Assembly (NCBI GenBank): GCA_019748175.1
Contig: JAIEPX010000028.1
Location: 1-40,836, forward strand
Source of the DNA: Gammaproteobacteria bacterium
GTDB lineage: Bacteria; Pseudomonadota; Gammaproteobacteria; JAIEPX01
Direction: 5' to 3'
DNA: 40,836 nt
This document shows positions 1 through 9,313 of this stretch, one piece after another (the stretch's first letter is position 1; each line of letters begins with the position of its first letter). A program made the position numbers and the translations under genes. The notes under the pieces were generated by a model. That model was not told where the DNA came from. It saw only the letters and a list, made by a program, of their open reading frames with translations, and did no database searches.

Positions 1-173
1 AACAGGATGTTTCGACCGAAGCCTACACGGATGTATTTACGGCGGTCTTGAAAAGGTTGTCTTGCCCAGTCCAACTCATTATCATCTTAATATTTACGTA
101 ATTGTTAAGTGAAATGACAGTCGGAATATCACGTCGACTTGGCGAGCGCTAAAAGATTTATTCCTACGACGCC

Positions 174-1211
174 TTAGCTCAATTCTGGTTCGCGCCATAA
201 AGTTGAGAACAACACCATCACGACGGGACCAATAAATAAGCCCACTAGCCCTAGAGCTTCGACGCCGCCCAAAATTCCAAATAATACCGCGAGAAAATGG
301 AGTTGGGTGGCATTACCAATAATGACCGGGCGCACAAAGTGATCTGCCACAAACATCAAGATAGAACCAATAACTAATACTGCAACAGCGCCTGCAAGAC
401 TTCCTTTAATCAATAGAACCAATCCTACAGTGATAAAGGCTATTGGAGCACCAAAGGGAATCATGGCTAAGAGTGCGGTAGCTGCACCAAGCATGACAGA
501 AAATGGAACACCTAATATAGCGTAGCAAGTGCCCATAATCACACCAACGCCCAAACCTACTAAGACTAATCCGTTTACAGTTGCCTTGATCGCATTCGGT
601 AAATTACTTGAATAAAGATGCCAACGATGACCTAAACAATAATCACCTAAGGCATTGATCTGCTTAGCCAAACTTTCCCCATCACGGTAAAAGAAAAATA
701 AACACAAAAGAGCGAAGCCAAACACAACGGAGCGATGGGCCACTTGCAACCCTACTGTTTTTGCAAAACCACTAAGTGATTTAATGGAAGAGGTTTCAGT
801 TTGAAGCAATTCAGATACTGCCCCTTGATGTCCCAATTTATCTTGCCACATGTTCTGTAGGTACTCACTTCCCCAGGGCAGACTTTTAATCCACTCCGGC
901 TGAGGAACCCCTTCTGTATTGGATTGAATGAGGAAGTTCGCAAATACACGCGCCTCATGTAGCCCTTTAATGGTCAACCACACCAAAGGCACCATGACTA
1001 CCAGAGTAAATGCGAAAGTCAGTAGCGCAGCAACTAAGGTTTTACGATACCCCATCCAACGTTCAAAACGCTGATAAACCGGCCAGGTTGCAATCGCGAT
1101 GATTCCCGCCCACACCAAGGGAAGCAAAAAATGCATGGCTACAATCGCTGCCATAACAACAACAGTAATAGTAAATCCGATGCTAATTAATTCACGATGA
1201 TTTTGATTCAT
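174..1211 (-). CDS. ydiK: AI-2E family (YdiK/PerM-type) membrane permease
   Basis: A 345-aa polytopic inner-membrane protein of the AI-2E/PerM/YdiK family, whose members are proposed exporters or permeases with poorly defined substrates. About seven to eight hydrophobic segments are visible (roughly residues 12-45 as a pair, 58-80, 160-175, 213-250, 255-290 and 305-340). YdiK-type landmarks are the WAG..AIATWPV stretch near residue 34, DHFVRPVIIG near 288 and the Gly-rich GLVGLFIGPV near the C-terminus. Length is normal for the family. The ATG is preceded by GAGGG at a short spacing. The gene stands alone and diverges from the unknown 273-aa gene across a 458-bp gap. The true substrate cannot be read from sequence; the family call is firm and the YdiK subgroup is probable. 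Confidence 0.85.
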   Translation of the reverse strand: MNQNHRELISIGFTITVVVMAAIVAMHFLLPLVWAGIIAIATWPVYQRFERWMGYRKTLVAALLTFAFTLVVMVPLVWLTIKGLHEARVFANFLIQSNTEGVPQPEWIKSLPWGSEYLQNMWQDKLGHQGAVSELLQTETSSIKSLSGFAKTVGLQVAHRSVVFGFALLCLFFFYRDGESLAKQINALGDYCLGHRWHLYSSNLPNAIKATVNGLVLVGLGVGVIMGTCYAILGVPFSVMLGAATALLAMIPFGAPIAFITVGLVLLIKGSLAGAVAVLVIGSILMFVADHFVRPVIIGNATQLHFLAVLFGILGGVEALGLVGLFIGPVVMVLFSTLWREPELS

Positions 1212-1247
1212 GTATCCCTCATTAAAAGCTTATATCACTGACGTAGA

Positions 1248-1253
1248 ATTATA
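1248..1253 (-). promoter_or_regulatory. Predicted -10 box for the YdiK-like gene
   Basis: On the minus strand a consensus TATAAT lies 36 bp upstream of the permease ATG. The region one helical spacing upstream has only a weak -35 match (TATGCA or TTATGC), so this is a tentative promoter. Confidence 0.35.
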
Positions 1254-1449
1254 ACACTCTATAAGATATTTGCATAAACAAACTATTGCGCATAAAAATC
1301 ATAATCCATGAATTGAAAAATCAGTAATAAATCAATCAAAACACAACATCTAGTTGCATTAGCAAAAATAATTCACAACATATTGCGCTAAAAATTCTTG
1401 TTCGCAAATGAAAATTTATTATGTTAATATGGAAAAATAAGTGATCACA

Positions 1450-1636
1450 GTTAAGAGAAGTTATTTGCACTCAAAGTGTTAAAAGATTTTCATTGCGCGA
1501 TGAGGGGTTTTAGGGGAGAGAATCGTGATTCTTTCCCCTCAATATTTTTAAGGAAGCATCTACCGGTTTAATATCAGCTACATTAAATTCCGAGAATTGA
1601 ATGAGCTAAACATATATTCCTTAACCGGTAGATGCT
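1450..1636 (+). repeat. Dispersed structured repeat, copy A
   Basis: First of three related intergenic repeats (others at 4739-4876 and 23866-24064), all in the same orientation. It has the shared core CGATGAGGGGTTTTA, followed by a 12-bp stem with a 4-nt loop (1512-1523 with 1528-1539, one G-T pair). A 14-bp perfect terminal stem follows (1555-1568 with 1623-1636). Relative to copy C the stem core is ACCGG/CCGGT instead of CCCGC/GCGGG, so pairing is kept despite changed bases. The outer left arm seen in copies B and C is not recognisable here. It fills most of the 458-bp gap 1212-1669, whose remainder is plain AT-rich sequence, and ends 33 bp upstream of the 273-aa gene. It could be a MITE-like element or a structured RNA. 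Confidence 0.8.
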
Positions 1637-1669
1637 GTGCAAAGATAATTACGAATTAAAGGATGCTTT

Positions 1670-2491
1670 ATGGAAGAAGCCAGCAGGGAATCGCTGCGCA
1701 GCAGTGGTTCTGGTCCCGTATCTGATAAATTTCTGCAAATATTTTTTAGTGCGGTAAAAGATGAAGAATTGCGCAAGCAACATTTATCTTCAAAACATCT
1801 TACTGGATGGAGCAATAATTGGAAAATAATGAGTGTGGAACTTCAAAAAAACTCCACAGTAAAGCCAGTCATTACAACCGATAATGTGCATCCTTTTTTT
1901 AATTGCGCATTAAATTATTGTCGCGCTAAAGGACATAATATCATTGTATTTCAATATTTAAAAATACTCGCGTTTTCACATTCAAATTTCCATGCTGCTA
2001 GAGCGGCTGTTAATATTTGTATTAATCAACTATTTTCAGAAAAAGAAAATGCAAATATAAATTTCAAAACTGTTATTCAAGATGGCTGTGAAATTGCATT
2101 ACATGCAGCTGAAAAACACCAAACACCCGGTTATTTATTATCAGCAATAATGAATTTTTTTGCAGCTCAACATTTTACAAAAGCCAATAAAGTTCTCGCA
2201 CTACAATACTACTCTACTTGCTATGAACATTTATTAATGGCAGATGCATTAGAACCTTATAGTGAAGCTCAAATTGAAAGCTGCTATGAAGGGCAAGGAA
2301 TAATTGCAAGCAATAGTTGGGGCTGTGAAACAATTCAAGATCTGATTGCACATTTCTTTAAGCTAATTGATGCTTCGCTATTGCTTACACAAAAAATACA
2401 AAGAGAAGTGGCAAGTGAAGTTAGGCTGTTAATTCCTCTTCTAGAAGCCGTACCTGATCAAACCAGTGGGTTGATGATGGATCTGAACTAA
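1670..2491 (+). CDS. Unknown 273-aa helical protein
   Basis: I do not recognise this protein. It is soluble, with no signal peptide or membrane segment. It looks mainly alpha-helical from about residue 80 on, with amphipathic helices rich in Ala, Leu and aromatic residues (AARAAVNICINQLF, LQYYSTCYEHLLMADAL), of the kind seen in TPR-like or other helical repeat folds, but no TPR consensus is clear. The start is supported by AAAGGA six bases before the ATG. The gene is monocistronic, begins 33 bp after dispersed repeat copy A and converges with the 649-aa unknown gene. AT-rich composition and lack of recognisable homology fit a lineage-specific accessory gene, possibly a secreted effector in a host-associated bacterium; that last point is speculation. 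Confidence 0.6.
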   Translation: MEEASRESLRSSGSGPVSDKFLQIFFSAVKDEELRKQHLSSKHLTGWSNNWKIMSVELQKNSTVKPVITTDNVHPFFNCALNYCRAKGHNIIVFQYLKILAFSHSNFHAARAAVNICINQLFSEKENANINFKTVIQDGCEIALHAAEKHQTPGYLLSAIMNFFAAQHFTKANKVLALQYYSTCYEHLLMADALEPYSEAQIESCYEGQGIIASNSWGCETIQDLIAHFFKLIDASLLLTQKIQREVASEVRLLIPLLEAVPDQTSGLMMDLN

Positions 2492-2540
2492 TCAACCTAG
2501 TTTCTGCAGTTGGAATCTGCGTCAAACGTTATCGCGTTAA

Positions 2541-2589
2541 TCACCTCACCTAACTCATCGTGACCTAGTGTCGAGCTTCGGTGAGGTGA
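2541..2589. terminator. Inverted repeat between convergent genes, candidate bidirectional terminator
   Basis: A perfect 10-bp inverted repeat (TCACCTCACC at 2541-2550 and its complement at 2580-2589) with a 29-nt loop lies between the stops of the two convergent unknown genes at 2491 and 2604. There is no long T-tract, so termination is inferred from position. Confidence 0.4.
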
Positions 2590-2603
2590 CAGCTAATAGG
2601 TTA

Positions 2604-4553
2604 TTACAGCCTTACAGTCACTGATTGTGTTCCTTGATTTTCAGTGCTTTCCTCTACCCTGATCTGCTGTGGCTCTTGAAAATTAAACCGAAGCCCCTTA
2701 GGTTTTAATGGCTTCAGTTTCAGATTCCTGTGTAAATCTACTGACAATGGACTATTTGACTGGTCACGCAATACTGCAGGATCAAAAGTAGGAACTTCAG
2801 TATCAACCTTGTTATTTTGATGATCTAGAAAAGCCTCTAAAACGGGATGGATTACTTGAAGCCCGTTATAGAAAAACTGAAGCAACGCATGATTAGTCGG
2901 ATGTGCAACAAAATTAAATAACAACACATCTTTTGATATGGCATTCACAGTATCTTGTTCGGTTAGATCACCCAACGCTTCTAAAAGACATGTAAGAATA
3001 GGCACAAAAGCACGTGCTTTACCAGGGCGTACATCCACACAACCTCGTACAGCGCCTGTTTGACAATCCCCTGCGAAACTCTCTTCTGATAATTTCACCG
3101 GTCCTTCAACACATTGTATTAAAGCATTTCTGAATTCACTCGCAATAGGTTGAAATTCAGGATGATGCTTAATCCAGGTACGCCACTCTTTCTTATCAGC
3201 GACTAAGTGTTTCATCTCATCACGATATTTCTCTATGGTGGCCGCTACCCAAACCATTGCCCTCTCCCGATCTGGCCACTGATCATTAATTCCGGAAATT
3301 TTAGCAAGAAACCGCCATCGTCCATTGAAAAATCCAGTCAATAAATCATTAACGAGCGGGCGAAAATATTCTTCAGCTTGAGGATCAGTTAGTACAGTTT
3401 GTATATCTACAACCTGTAAGAACCTTCGAAGTCGCTGACCATGAGCTTGAAATCTTTGAATAAGATCCTTCGCTTGTGGATTTGCATCAACATACGATCT
3501 AAAAGCTGGATCAAAGGCATTGTAATTTAACGCTAACACTTTGAAAAAATTCTGATTGGCTTTAAAAAATTGTAGCATTTCGAAAGTTTTCGATGTGTCT
3601 AAAGGAGTGATTAATGACTTCAAACTCTGTAGTTGTTCAATGAGAGGATTCAAGAAATCGCGCGCAGCTTGTTTTTCAAGAACTTTCTGACGGTTACGCA
3701 AATTCAAAAGCCGAACTAATAGCCCTTTATTATCCTCCAAAATGGCTGTAAGGATTTCATCAGCCTGAGGATTCGATTGTCTATACTGATCTAAAACCTC
3801 GTTAGTTCTTCCCGCTAATATATCTACGAAAACGGATTTTCGTTTTTGAAAAAACTCTAGCACGCTCTCGACAGAGTCTTCTGCTAATGGAGAAATTATC
3901 GTTTTAAATGCGTTCATTTGATCAAGTTGAGCTGAAAATTTGAGTAACGCTTTACCATATTCTGGGTTTGATATTTTCGATGAAACTTTATTGAGCTGAA
4001 TTCTAACCTGATCTTCATTCTTTGGTCCAACTAATTCAATCAGCCATAGAAAGTCAACAGCGGGCAATGTTTGTTCGACCATGTCGCCAGCTAAGAGAAC
4101 AGGATTACCCGCATATTGTGTTAAAAGCGTGGGTAAATAATCCCTACGTCCATGACACCAGAGAATGAAATCTTGATTACAAACAACCCAACCATCAACT
4201 CGCCAACGTGCTAAGATTTGGAGAAGTTGGTCATAGATAGAGAGATGCCCTTCCTCAAGTAAAGTACCTAAACTTTCGAGCCCATCGATGTTGCTCAAAA
4301 TGTCATAGAAATCTCTGCTACGAAAATGAAGTTCTGGATCATATTGTTTTTTCACAGCCCTCAACAACGATATCCCACTTCTAACATTCAAAGAATAACG
4401 TTTGACAAAGTCTGTAAAAGAGCGGGTACCAACACTGTTCAAAATTTCCGTGCTTCTAAACAGAATTTCGGCCAGACGATTTTTTGAGAGAGGTCGACTA
4501 GGGGTAGATGGAGCAATTTCCGTATTGCGAGCTCCGAGAGCACTTTTTTTCAT
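2604..4553 (-). CDS. Unknown 649-aa protein with an internal ~97-residue duplication
   Basis: Large protein not recognisable by eye. No signal peptide or membrane segment; mainly helical. It contains an internal tandem duplication: residues about 218-309 and 315-406 align with a 97-residue offset, sharing the pattern PL....E.L.FF, a conserved NPQA (residues 261 and 358), then L..LL/FL, VL, a small-residue/acidic stretch and a final PLI/PLV..L. The N-terminus is basic and Ser/Pro-rich (1-22) and the last 30 residues are polar with an acidic EEST patch. The start is supported by AAGGTG five bases before the ATG. It is flanked by two copies of the dispersed repeat (1450-1636 and 4739-4876). A role as a secreted protein is possible from size, novelty and tail composition, but nothing in the sequence proves it. 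Confidence 0.65.
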   Translation of the reverse strand: MKKSALGARNTEIAPSTPSRPLSKNRLAEILFRSTEILNSVGTRSFTDFVKRYSLNVRSGISLLRAVKKQYDPELHFRSRDFYDILSNIDGLESLGTLLEEGHLSIYDQLLQILARWRVDGWVVCNQDFILWCHGRRDYLPTLLTQYAGNPVLLAGDMVEQTLPAVDFLWLIELVGPKNEDQVRIQLNKVSSKISNPEYGKALLKFSAQLDQMNAFKTIISPLAEDSVESVLEFFQKRKSVFVDILAGRTNEVLDQYRQSNPQADEILTAILEDNKGLLVRLLNLRNRQKVLEKQAARDFLNPLIEQLQSLKSLITPLDTSKTFEMLQFFKANQNFFKVLALNYNAFDPAFRSYVDANPQAKDLIQRFQAHGQRLRRFLQVVDIQTVLTDPQAEEYFRPLVNDLLTGFFNGRWRFLAKISGINDQWPDRERAMVWVAATIEKYRDEMKHLVADKKEWRTWIKHHPEFQPIASEFRNALIQCVEGPVKLSEESFAGDCQTGAVRGCVDVRPGKARAFVPILTCLLEALGDLTEQDTVNAISKDVLLFNFVAHPTNHALLQFFYNGLQVIHPVLEAFLDHQNNKVDTEVPTFDPAVLRDQSNSPLSVDLHRNLKLKPLKPKGLRFNFQEPQQIRVEESTENQGTQSVTVRL

Positions 4554-4738
4554 AAAAACACCTTTTTCTATAGTATTAAAATTAAGAACTTATTATTAAC
4601 TTTATGCCTTTGTGACATGAGCTATTACATTTATAGTAATATTTAACTCACTGATCGTCAACAACTTTATATGGAAAAAAGAAACTTTATATAGAAAAAA
4701 GGAATTATCCTAGATTTTATGATTATTATGAATCACCA

Positions 4739-4876
4739 GCAATTCCCGGCTAAGGAAAATTATTTGCCTTCAAGATAGAAGATTTTCCTTTCGCGATGAG
4801 GGGTTTTAAAATCAACAGCTATGAATACGGGGAATTGAGCAACCTAAATACCTAAAATCTTTAACCGGGAGATGCT
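4739..4876 (+). repeat. Dispersed structured repeat, copy B (internally deleted)
   Basis: Shares ATTTGC..TCAAG, the core CGATGAGGGGTTTTA and the terminal half ending CCGGGAGATGCT with copies A and C. It lacks the ~57 bp holding the first hairpin and middle arm. In copy C the missing segment is bounded by TTTTA at both ends, consistent with deletion at that 5-bp microhomology. The outer left arm AGCAATTCCCGGCTAA pairs with the right end (14 of 16 positions, including one wobble). It lies in the 393-bp gap between the 649-aa gene start and the murA stop. The rest of that gap (4554-4738) is AT-rich, with a short imperfect tandem duplication around 4662-4702 and no gene that I can see. Confidence 0.8.
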
Positions 4877-4946
4877 TATGAATCTCGGTAATCATTCACC
4901 ACCTTGGCTAGCATGGCAAAAAACGTTCCCATCATATGGTGAACAG

Positions 4947-6221
<1,275 letters not shown>

Positions 6222-6242
6222 TTATTGCTGAGAAGAGCCAAC

Positions 6243-6536
6243 CTAATTGGTAAGACTACTACTCAGCACGTCCAAAACCCCGTATACCTGAGCAATATCG
6301 ACTAATTGCTGCGGCATCTGCGAAAATCGGATGACTCTACCCCTTTCTTTGGCATCACGCAACCAGGCAAGTAACAAAGCCACACCGGAACTATCGCATC
6401 GGGTAATATTGTTGAATTCGAAGATCGGTTCATCGGTCGCATCAATATATTGGCGCCCTATTCGTCGCCATCGGGGTACCGTCGTAAATACGAGATCCCC
6501 TGTTACAGTGAAAGATTCTTGACCCGCAAAACTCAT
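6243..6536 (-). CDS. mlaB: MlaB, STAS-domain subunit of the Mla lipid transporter
   Basis: A 97-aa single STAS-domain protein, the cytoplasmic accessory subunit that stabilises the MlaF ATPase in the MlaFEDB complex. The anti-sigma-factor-antagonist-like core is visible: a beta strand with FEFNNITRCDSSGVALLLAWL, where the DSSG turn precedes the helix that contacts MlaF. Length matches the family. Its ATG overlaps the mlaC stop (ATGA), showing translational coupling within the operon. Identity rests more on operon position than on strong sequence conservation, since STAS domains are widespread. Confidence 0.92.
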   Translation of the reverse strand: MSFAGQESFTVTGDLVFTTVPRWRRIGRQYIDATDEPIFEFNNITRCDSSGVALLLAWLRDAKERGRVIRFSQMPQQLVDIAQVYGVLDVLSSSLTN

Positions 6537-7165
6537 GATATCGCCCTACTGTGAGAGCGGATTTGGGCGAGCAGTCCTGACATTCCTTTTGCTTCTAACA
6601 CCTCAGCAAATTGAGAGCGGTAGCTGGCCACCATACTAATACCTTCAATACTAAAGTCGTACACCTTCCACGCAGCGCCGCTATTTTTCAAACTATAATT
6701 CACTGCAATTCGCTGACCTGTAGGTCTCACAATTATCGTTTGCACAACAACCCGAGATTGCCCCCCAATGTTTTCACGAAGTGGAAGAAAATGTACTTTG
6801 TCACCATTATAATCGAGCAACGGTGCTGAATAGACATTAATCACAAGATCAGTAAATTCGCGAATAAACGCTTGTCGCATTGCAGGAGAAGATTCATCCC
6901 AATAACGACGTCCGACCACAGACTGAGACATTGATGTAAGATCAAATTTTGGTACAACAATTCGACGAATTTGGTCTTCTAAATATTTAGGATGACTTTT
7001 CAAAGTCCCTTGATGAGATTTCAGAGCTGCCAACATTTCAATAGTGGACTCTTTTAACACCGTAACAGGCGCCGGGTCGTTTGCATAAATTGCACTACTC
7101 GCAAACACACTGCAAAAAAGCACTAAACTTGCGAAAAATTTTCGAATTACAACATTATCGATCAT
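6533..7165 (-). CDS. mlaC: MlaC, periplasmic phospholipid-binding shuttle
   Basis: Periplasmic carrier that moves phospholipids between the outer-membrane MlaA complex and MlaD. A cleavable signal peptide is clear: MIDNVVIRKFF followed by a hydrophobic run and an Ala-rich cleavage region ending around ASSAIYA. The mature part has the Tol_Ttg2-type layout (HPKYLEDQIRRIVVPKFDL, then RQAFIREFTDLVINVYSAPLLDY). I place the start at the ATG at 7165, ten bases after AAAGGAG, giving 210 aa; the longer ATG at 7186 lacks a ribosome-binding site and adds residues ahead of the signal peptide. The start overlaps the mlaD 3' end by about 11 bp. The partner mlaA is not in this window. Confidence 0.93.
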   Translation of the reverse strand: MIDNVVIRKFFASLVLFCSVFASSAIYANDPAPVTVLKESTIEMLAALKSHQGTLKSHPKYLEDQIRRIVVPKFDLTSMSQSVVGRRYWDESSPAMRQAFIREFTDLVINVYSAPLLDYNGDKVHFLPLRENIGGQSRVVVQTIIVRPTGQRIAVNYSLKNSGAAWKVYDFSIEGISMVASYRSQFAEVLEAKGMSGLLAQIRSHSRAIS

Positions 7166-7634
7166 GAACTGGCTTCTCCTTTCCATCCGATTTAAAAAGC
7201 ATTTGACCGATCAAATTTTCTAAAATTAATGCGGGATGGGTGATCGCAATCTGACCACCTTCCGTTAAATTAACTTGATCAAATCCCGGTGTTAACGCAA
7301 CATAATTTGCCCCTAAAATACCTTCGGTTTGAATGCGCGCTTCAGTATCTGTGGGTAATTGATTACTATGATTTTCGATCAGCAATACGACTTTTGCTCT
7401 AAACGTTTTACGATCAAGAAGAATTGAATCCACTCGACCAATAGTCACGCCAGCAATGCGTACAGGTGCTCGTTGTTTTAAGGATCCAACATTATCAAAT
7501 TCCGCAACGAGTCGATAATGATCACTCTGTGAAGCAGGTGTTAGCCCACTCACATGAATGGCCAAAAACAATAAGGCCAGCATTCCTATAACCATAAAAA
7601 TGCCAACAAAAATATCGATCGATCGATTTCGCAC
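7155..7634 (-). CDS. mlaD: MlaD, MCE-domain subunit of the Mla lipid transporter
   Basis: Inner-membrane-anchored MCE protein that forms a hexameric ring on MlaE and passes phospholipid to and from MlaC. One N-terminal transmembrane helix (about residues 8-28, DIFVGIFMVIGMLALLFLAI) is followed by a single MCE domain with the hallmark FDNVGSLKQRAPVRIAGVTIG and ILGANYVALTPG. Length about 159 aa, normal. Start: the ATG at 7643 sits directly on the AAAAGG motif, while the GTG at 7634 is spaced eight bases from it, so I prefer the GTG; the ATG would add three residues. Follows mlaE without a gap and overlaps mlaC. Confidence 0.92.
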   Translation of the reverse strand: MRNRSIDIFVGIFMVIGMLALLFLAIHVSGLTPASQSDHYRLVAEFDNVGSLKQRAPVRIAGVTIGRVDSILLDRKTFRAKVVLLIENHSNQLPTDTEARIQTEGILGANYVALTPGFDQVNLTEGGQIAITHPALILENLIGQMLFKSDGKEKPVHDR

Positions 7635-7636
7635 GC

Positions 7637-8419
7637 TTACCATCCTTTTAACATTACAGCAGTCAGAATAAAATCAAACCCCAATACTGCTAATGAAGCA
7701 TAGACCACAGATCGAGTTGTTGCCAGGCTAATGCCTGGTGCCGTAGGTACCGCATAATAACCCTGGTATACTGCTATCCAAGTCACCACAAATCCAAATA
7801 CGCCTGCTTTAATAATGCCGTTTAAAATATCCTGATGAAAATCGACAGAACTTTGCATATTGTTCCAAAATGCGCCCACATCAATCCCCAACCATTTTAC
7901 ACCCACTAAATAACCACCCCAAATCGCTACAACATTAAAAATCATTGCTAAAATCGGCATAGAAATAACACCAGCCCAAAATCGAGGTGAAATCACGCGC
8001 CAAATGGGGTCTACCGCCATCATTTCCATACTGGCAATTTGATCAGTTGCACGCATTAATCCAATTTCAGCCGTTAATGCAGAACCTGCACGGCCAGCAA
8101 ACAAAAGTGCCGTTACTACAGGCCCTAACTCACGCACCACGCTCAGAGCCACCAACTGACCTAATTGAGATTCAGCGCCAAAACGTTGCAACGTATTCAC
8201 GCCTTGCAATCCGAGCACCATTCCAATAAATAATCCTGATACCATAATTATCGACAATGATAGCACACCTACAACATACAGTTGCTCTACCAGTAATTTA
8301 AAACCTTTTACCAATCGCGGAACACGAAATAAAATTCTCGTTAAAAATAATCCAGACGTTCCTAATTGTTGGAATTGTTGAATCCCAATTGCACCAATTT
8401 GCGAAAATTTGTCAATCAT
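7637..8419 (-). CDS. mlaE: MlaE, permease subunit of the Mla lipid transporter
   Basis: A 260-aa inner-membrane permease of the MlaE family; a dimer forms the translocation path of the MlaFEDB ABC complex. Five to six hydrophobic segments are visible, with the family signature [34 protein letters not shown] (described here by its core VVRELGPV) around residues 85-115 and [21 protein letters not shown] as the MlaF coupling region. Length is the family norm. The ATG lies five bases after the mlaF stop, with AAGGAT upstream. Confidence 0.96.
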   Translation of the reverse strand: MIDKFSQIGAIGIQQFQQLGTSGLFLTRILFRVPRLVKGFKLLVEQLYVVGVLSLSIIMVSGLFIGMVLGLQGVNTLQRFGAESQLGQLVALSVVRELGPVVTALLFAGRAGSALTAEIGLMRATDQIASMEMMAVDPIWRVISPRFWAGVISMPILAMIFNVVAIWGGYLVGVKWLGIDVGAFWNNMQSSVDFHQDILNGIIKAGVFGFVVTWIAVYQGYYAVPTAPGISLATTRSVVYASLAVLGFDFILTAVMLKGW

Positions 8420-8424
8420 AGAAC

Positions 8425-9231
8425 CTAATCCTTAGCTATCAATTCAAGATCTTCAACAAATGTTTTTGAAGGATATTGGAATGGAACAACACCATCGGGC
8501 AAACCTTGCATAAATTGTTGCACGACTGGAGAGGAATCTTTGAATAATTCTTCCGGCGTTCCTTCACCAGCAATTTTTCCATTAAATAATAAATAAATAT
8601 AGTCGGCAATACTGGCCGTTTCTTGAACATCATGCGAAACGATTACAGACGTTAACTTTAAGGCCTGATGAATTTCTTTAATTAATTTAACCAATACTCC
8701 CATCGTAATAGGGTCTTGGCCTGTAAAAGGTTCATCATAAAACATTAACTCAGGATCCATCGCTAAGGCTCGTGCCAATGCCACCCTTCGTGACATTCCT
8801 CCCGATAATTCAGAAGGCATTAAATGTCGAGCACCTCGCAGTCCAACCGCATTCAATTTCATCAACACCAAATCGTTCAAAATATCATCAGCCAATCGTG
8901 TATGTTCACGTAATGAAAATGCGACATTTTCAAAAACACTGAGATTCGTAAACAAGCCACCACTTTGAAATAACATTCCCATTCGTTGGCGTAATGTAAA
9001 TAATGCTGACTGAGAAATCTGATGAATATCGATGCCATCAAATAAGATTTGTCCGTGATCAGGATACAGTTGCGCACTCATCAATCGTAATAATGTGGTT
9101 TTACCTGTACCACTAGGTCCCATGATTGCTGTGATTTTCCCTCGTGGAATTTCCAATGAAATATTATCAAAGATAAGTCGGTCTCCACGAGAATACCTCA
9201 TGTTTTTCAATGATACCAATGCTGATGTCAC
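8425..9231 (-). CDS. mlaF: MlaF, ATPase subunit of the Mla lipid transporter
   Basis: Cytoplasmic ABC ATPase powering MlaFEDB phospholipid transport to maintain outer-membrane lipid asymmetry. Visible motifs in order: Walker [10 protein letters not shown] (about 38-46), Q-loop MLFQSGGLF, signature [14 protein letters not shown], Walker B LMFYDEPF and the switch His in VIVSHD. I choose the GTG at 9231 because GGAG lies six bases upstream, giving 268 aa, the usual length; an in-frame GTG at 9270 adds 13 residues without support. It is the first gene of mlaFEDCB-murA and lies 82 bp after argS. A short inverted repeat GGGTCAA/TTGACCC sits just upstream of the start, within the longer ORF. Confidence 0.95.
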   Translation of the reverse strand: MTSALVSLKNMRYSRGDRLIFDNISLEIPRGKITAIMGPSGTGKTTLLRLMSAQLYPDHGQILFDGIDIHQISQSALFTLRQRMGMLFQSGGLFTNLSVFENVAFSLREHTRLADDILNDLVLMKLNAVGLRGARHLMPSELSGGMSRRVALARALAMDPELMFYDEPFTGQDPITMGVLVKLIKEIHQALKLTSVIVSHDVQETASIADYIYLLFNGKIAGEGTPEELFKDSSPVVQQFMQGLPDGVVPFQYPSKTFVEDLELIAKD

Positions 9232-9313
9232 ACCTAACTCCTTTGTCCAAGGGGTCAAGTCTTGACCCACTCTCGACCCCCTCTTTATCTTAGCTCATAA
9301 CCTGAATTTTGCA

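Noticed and set aside
3..101. Open frame of 32 codons running in from the left window edge on the plus strand
   Set aside because: Protein-like at first but too short and without any recognisable motif; may be the end of a gene outside the window, so not called.
1621..1815. 64-aa minus-strand ORF starting inside the 273-aa gene and ending in repeat A
   Set aside because: Antisense shadow of the better supported plus-strand gene that has a ribosome-binding site.
9244..9262. GGGTCAA...TTGACCC dyad near the mlaF start as an operator
   Set aside because: Arms of only 7 bp, and it lies just ahead of the ribosome-binding site with no matching site elsewhere in the operon; mentioned only as context.
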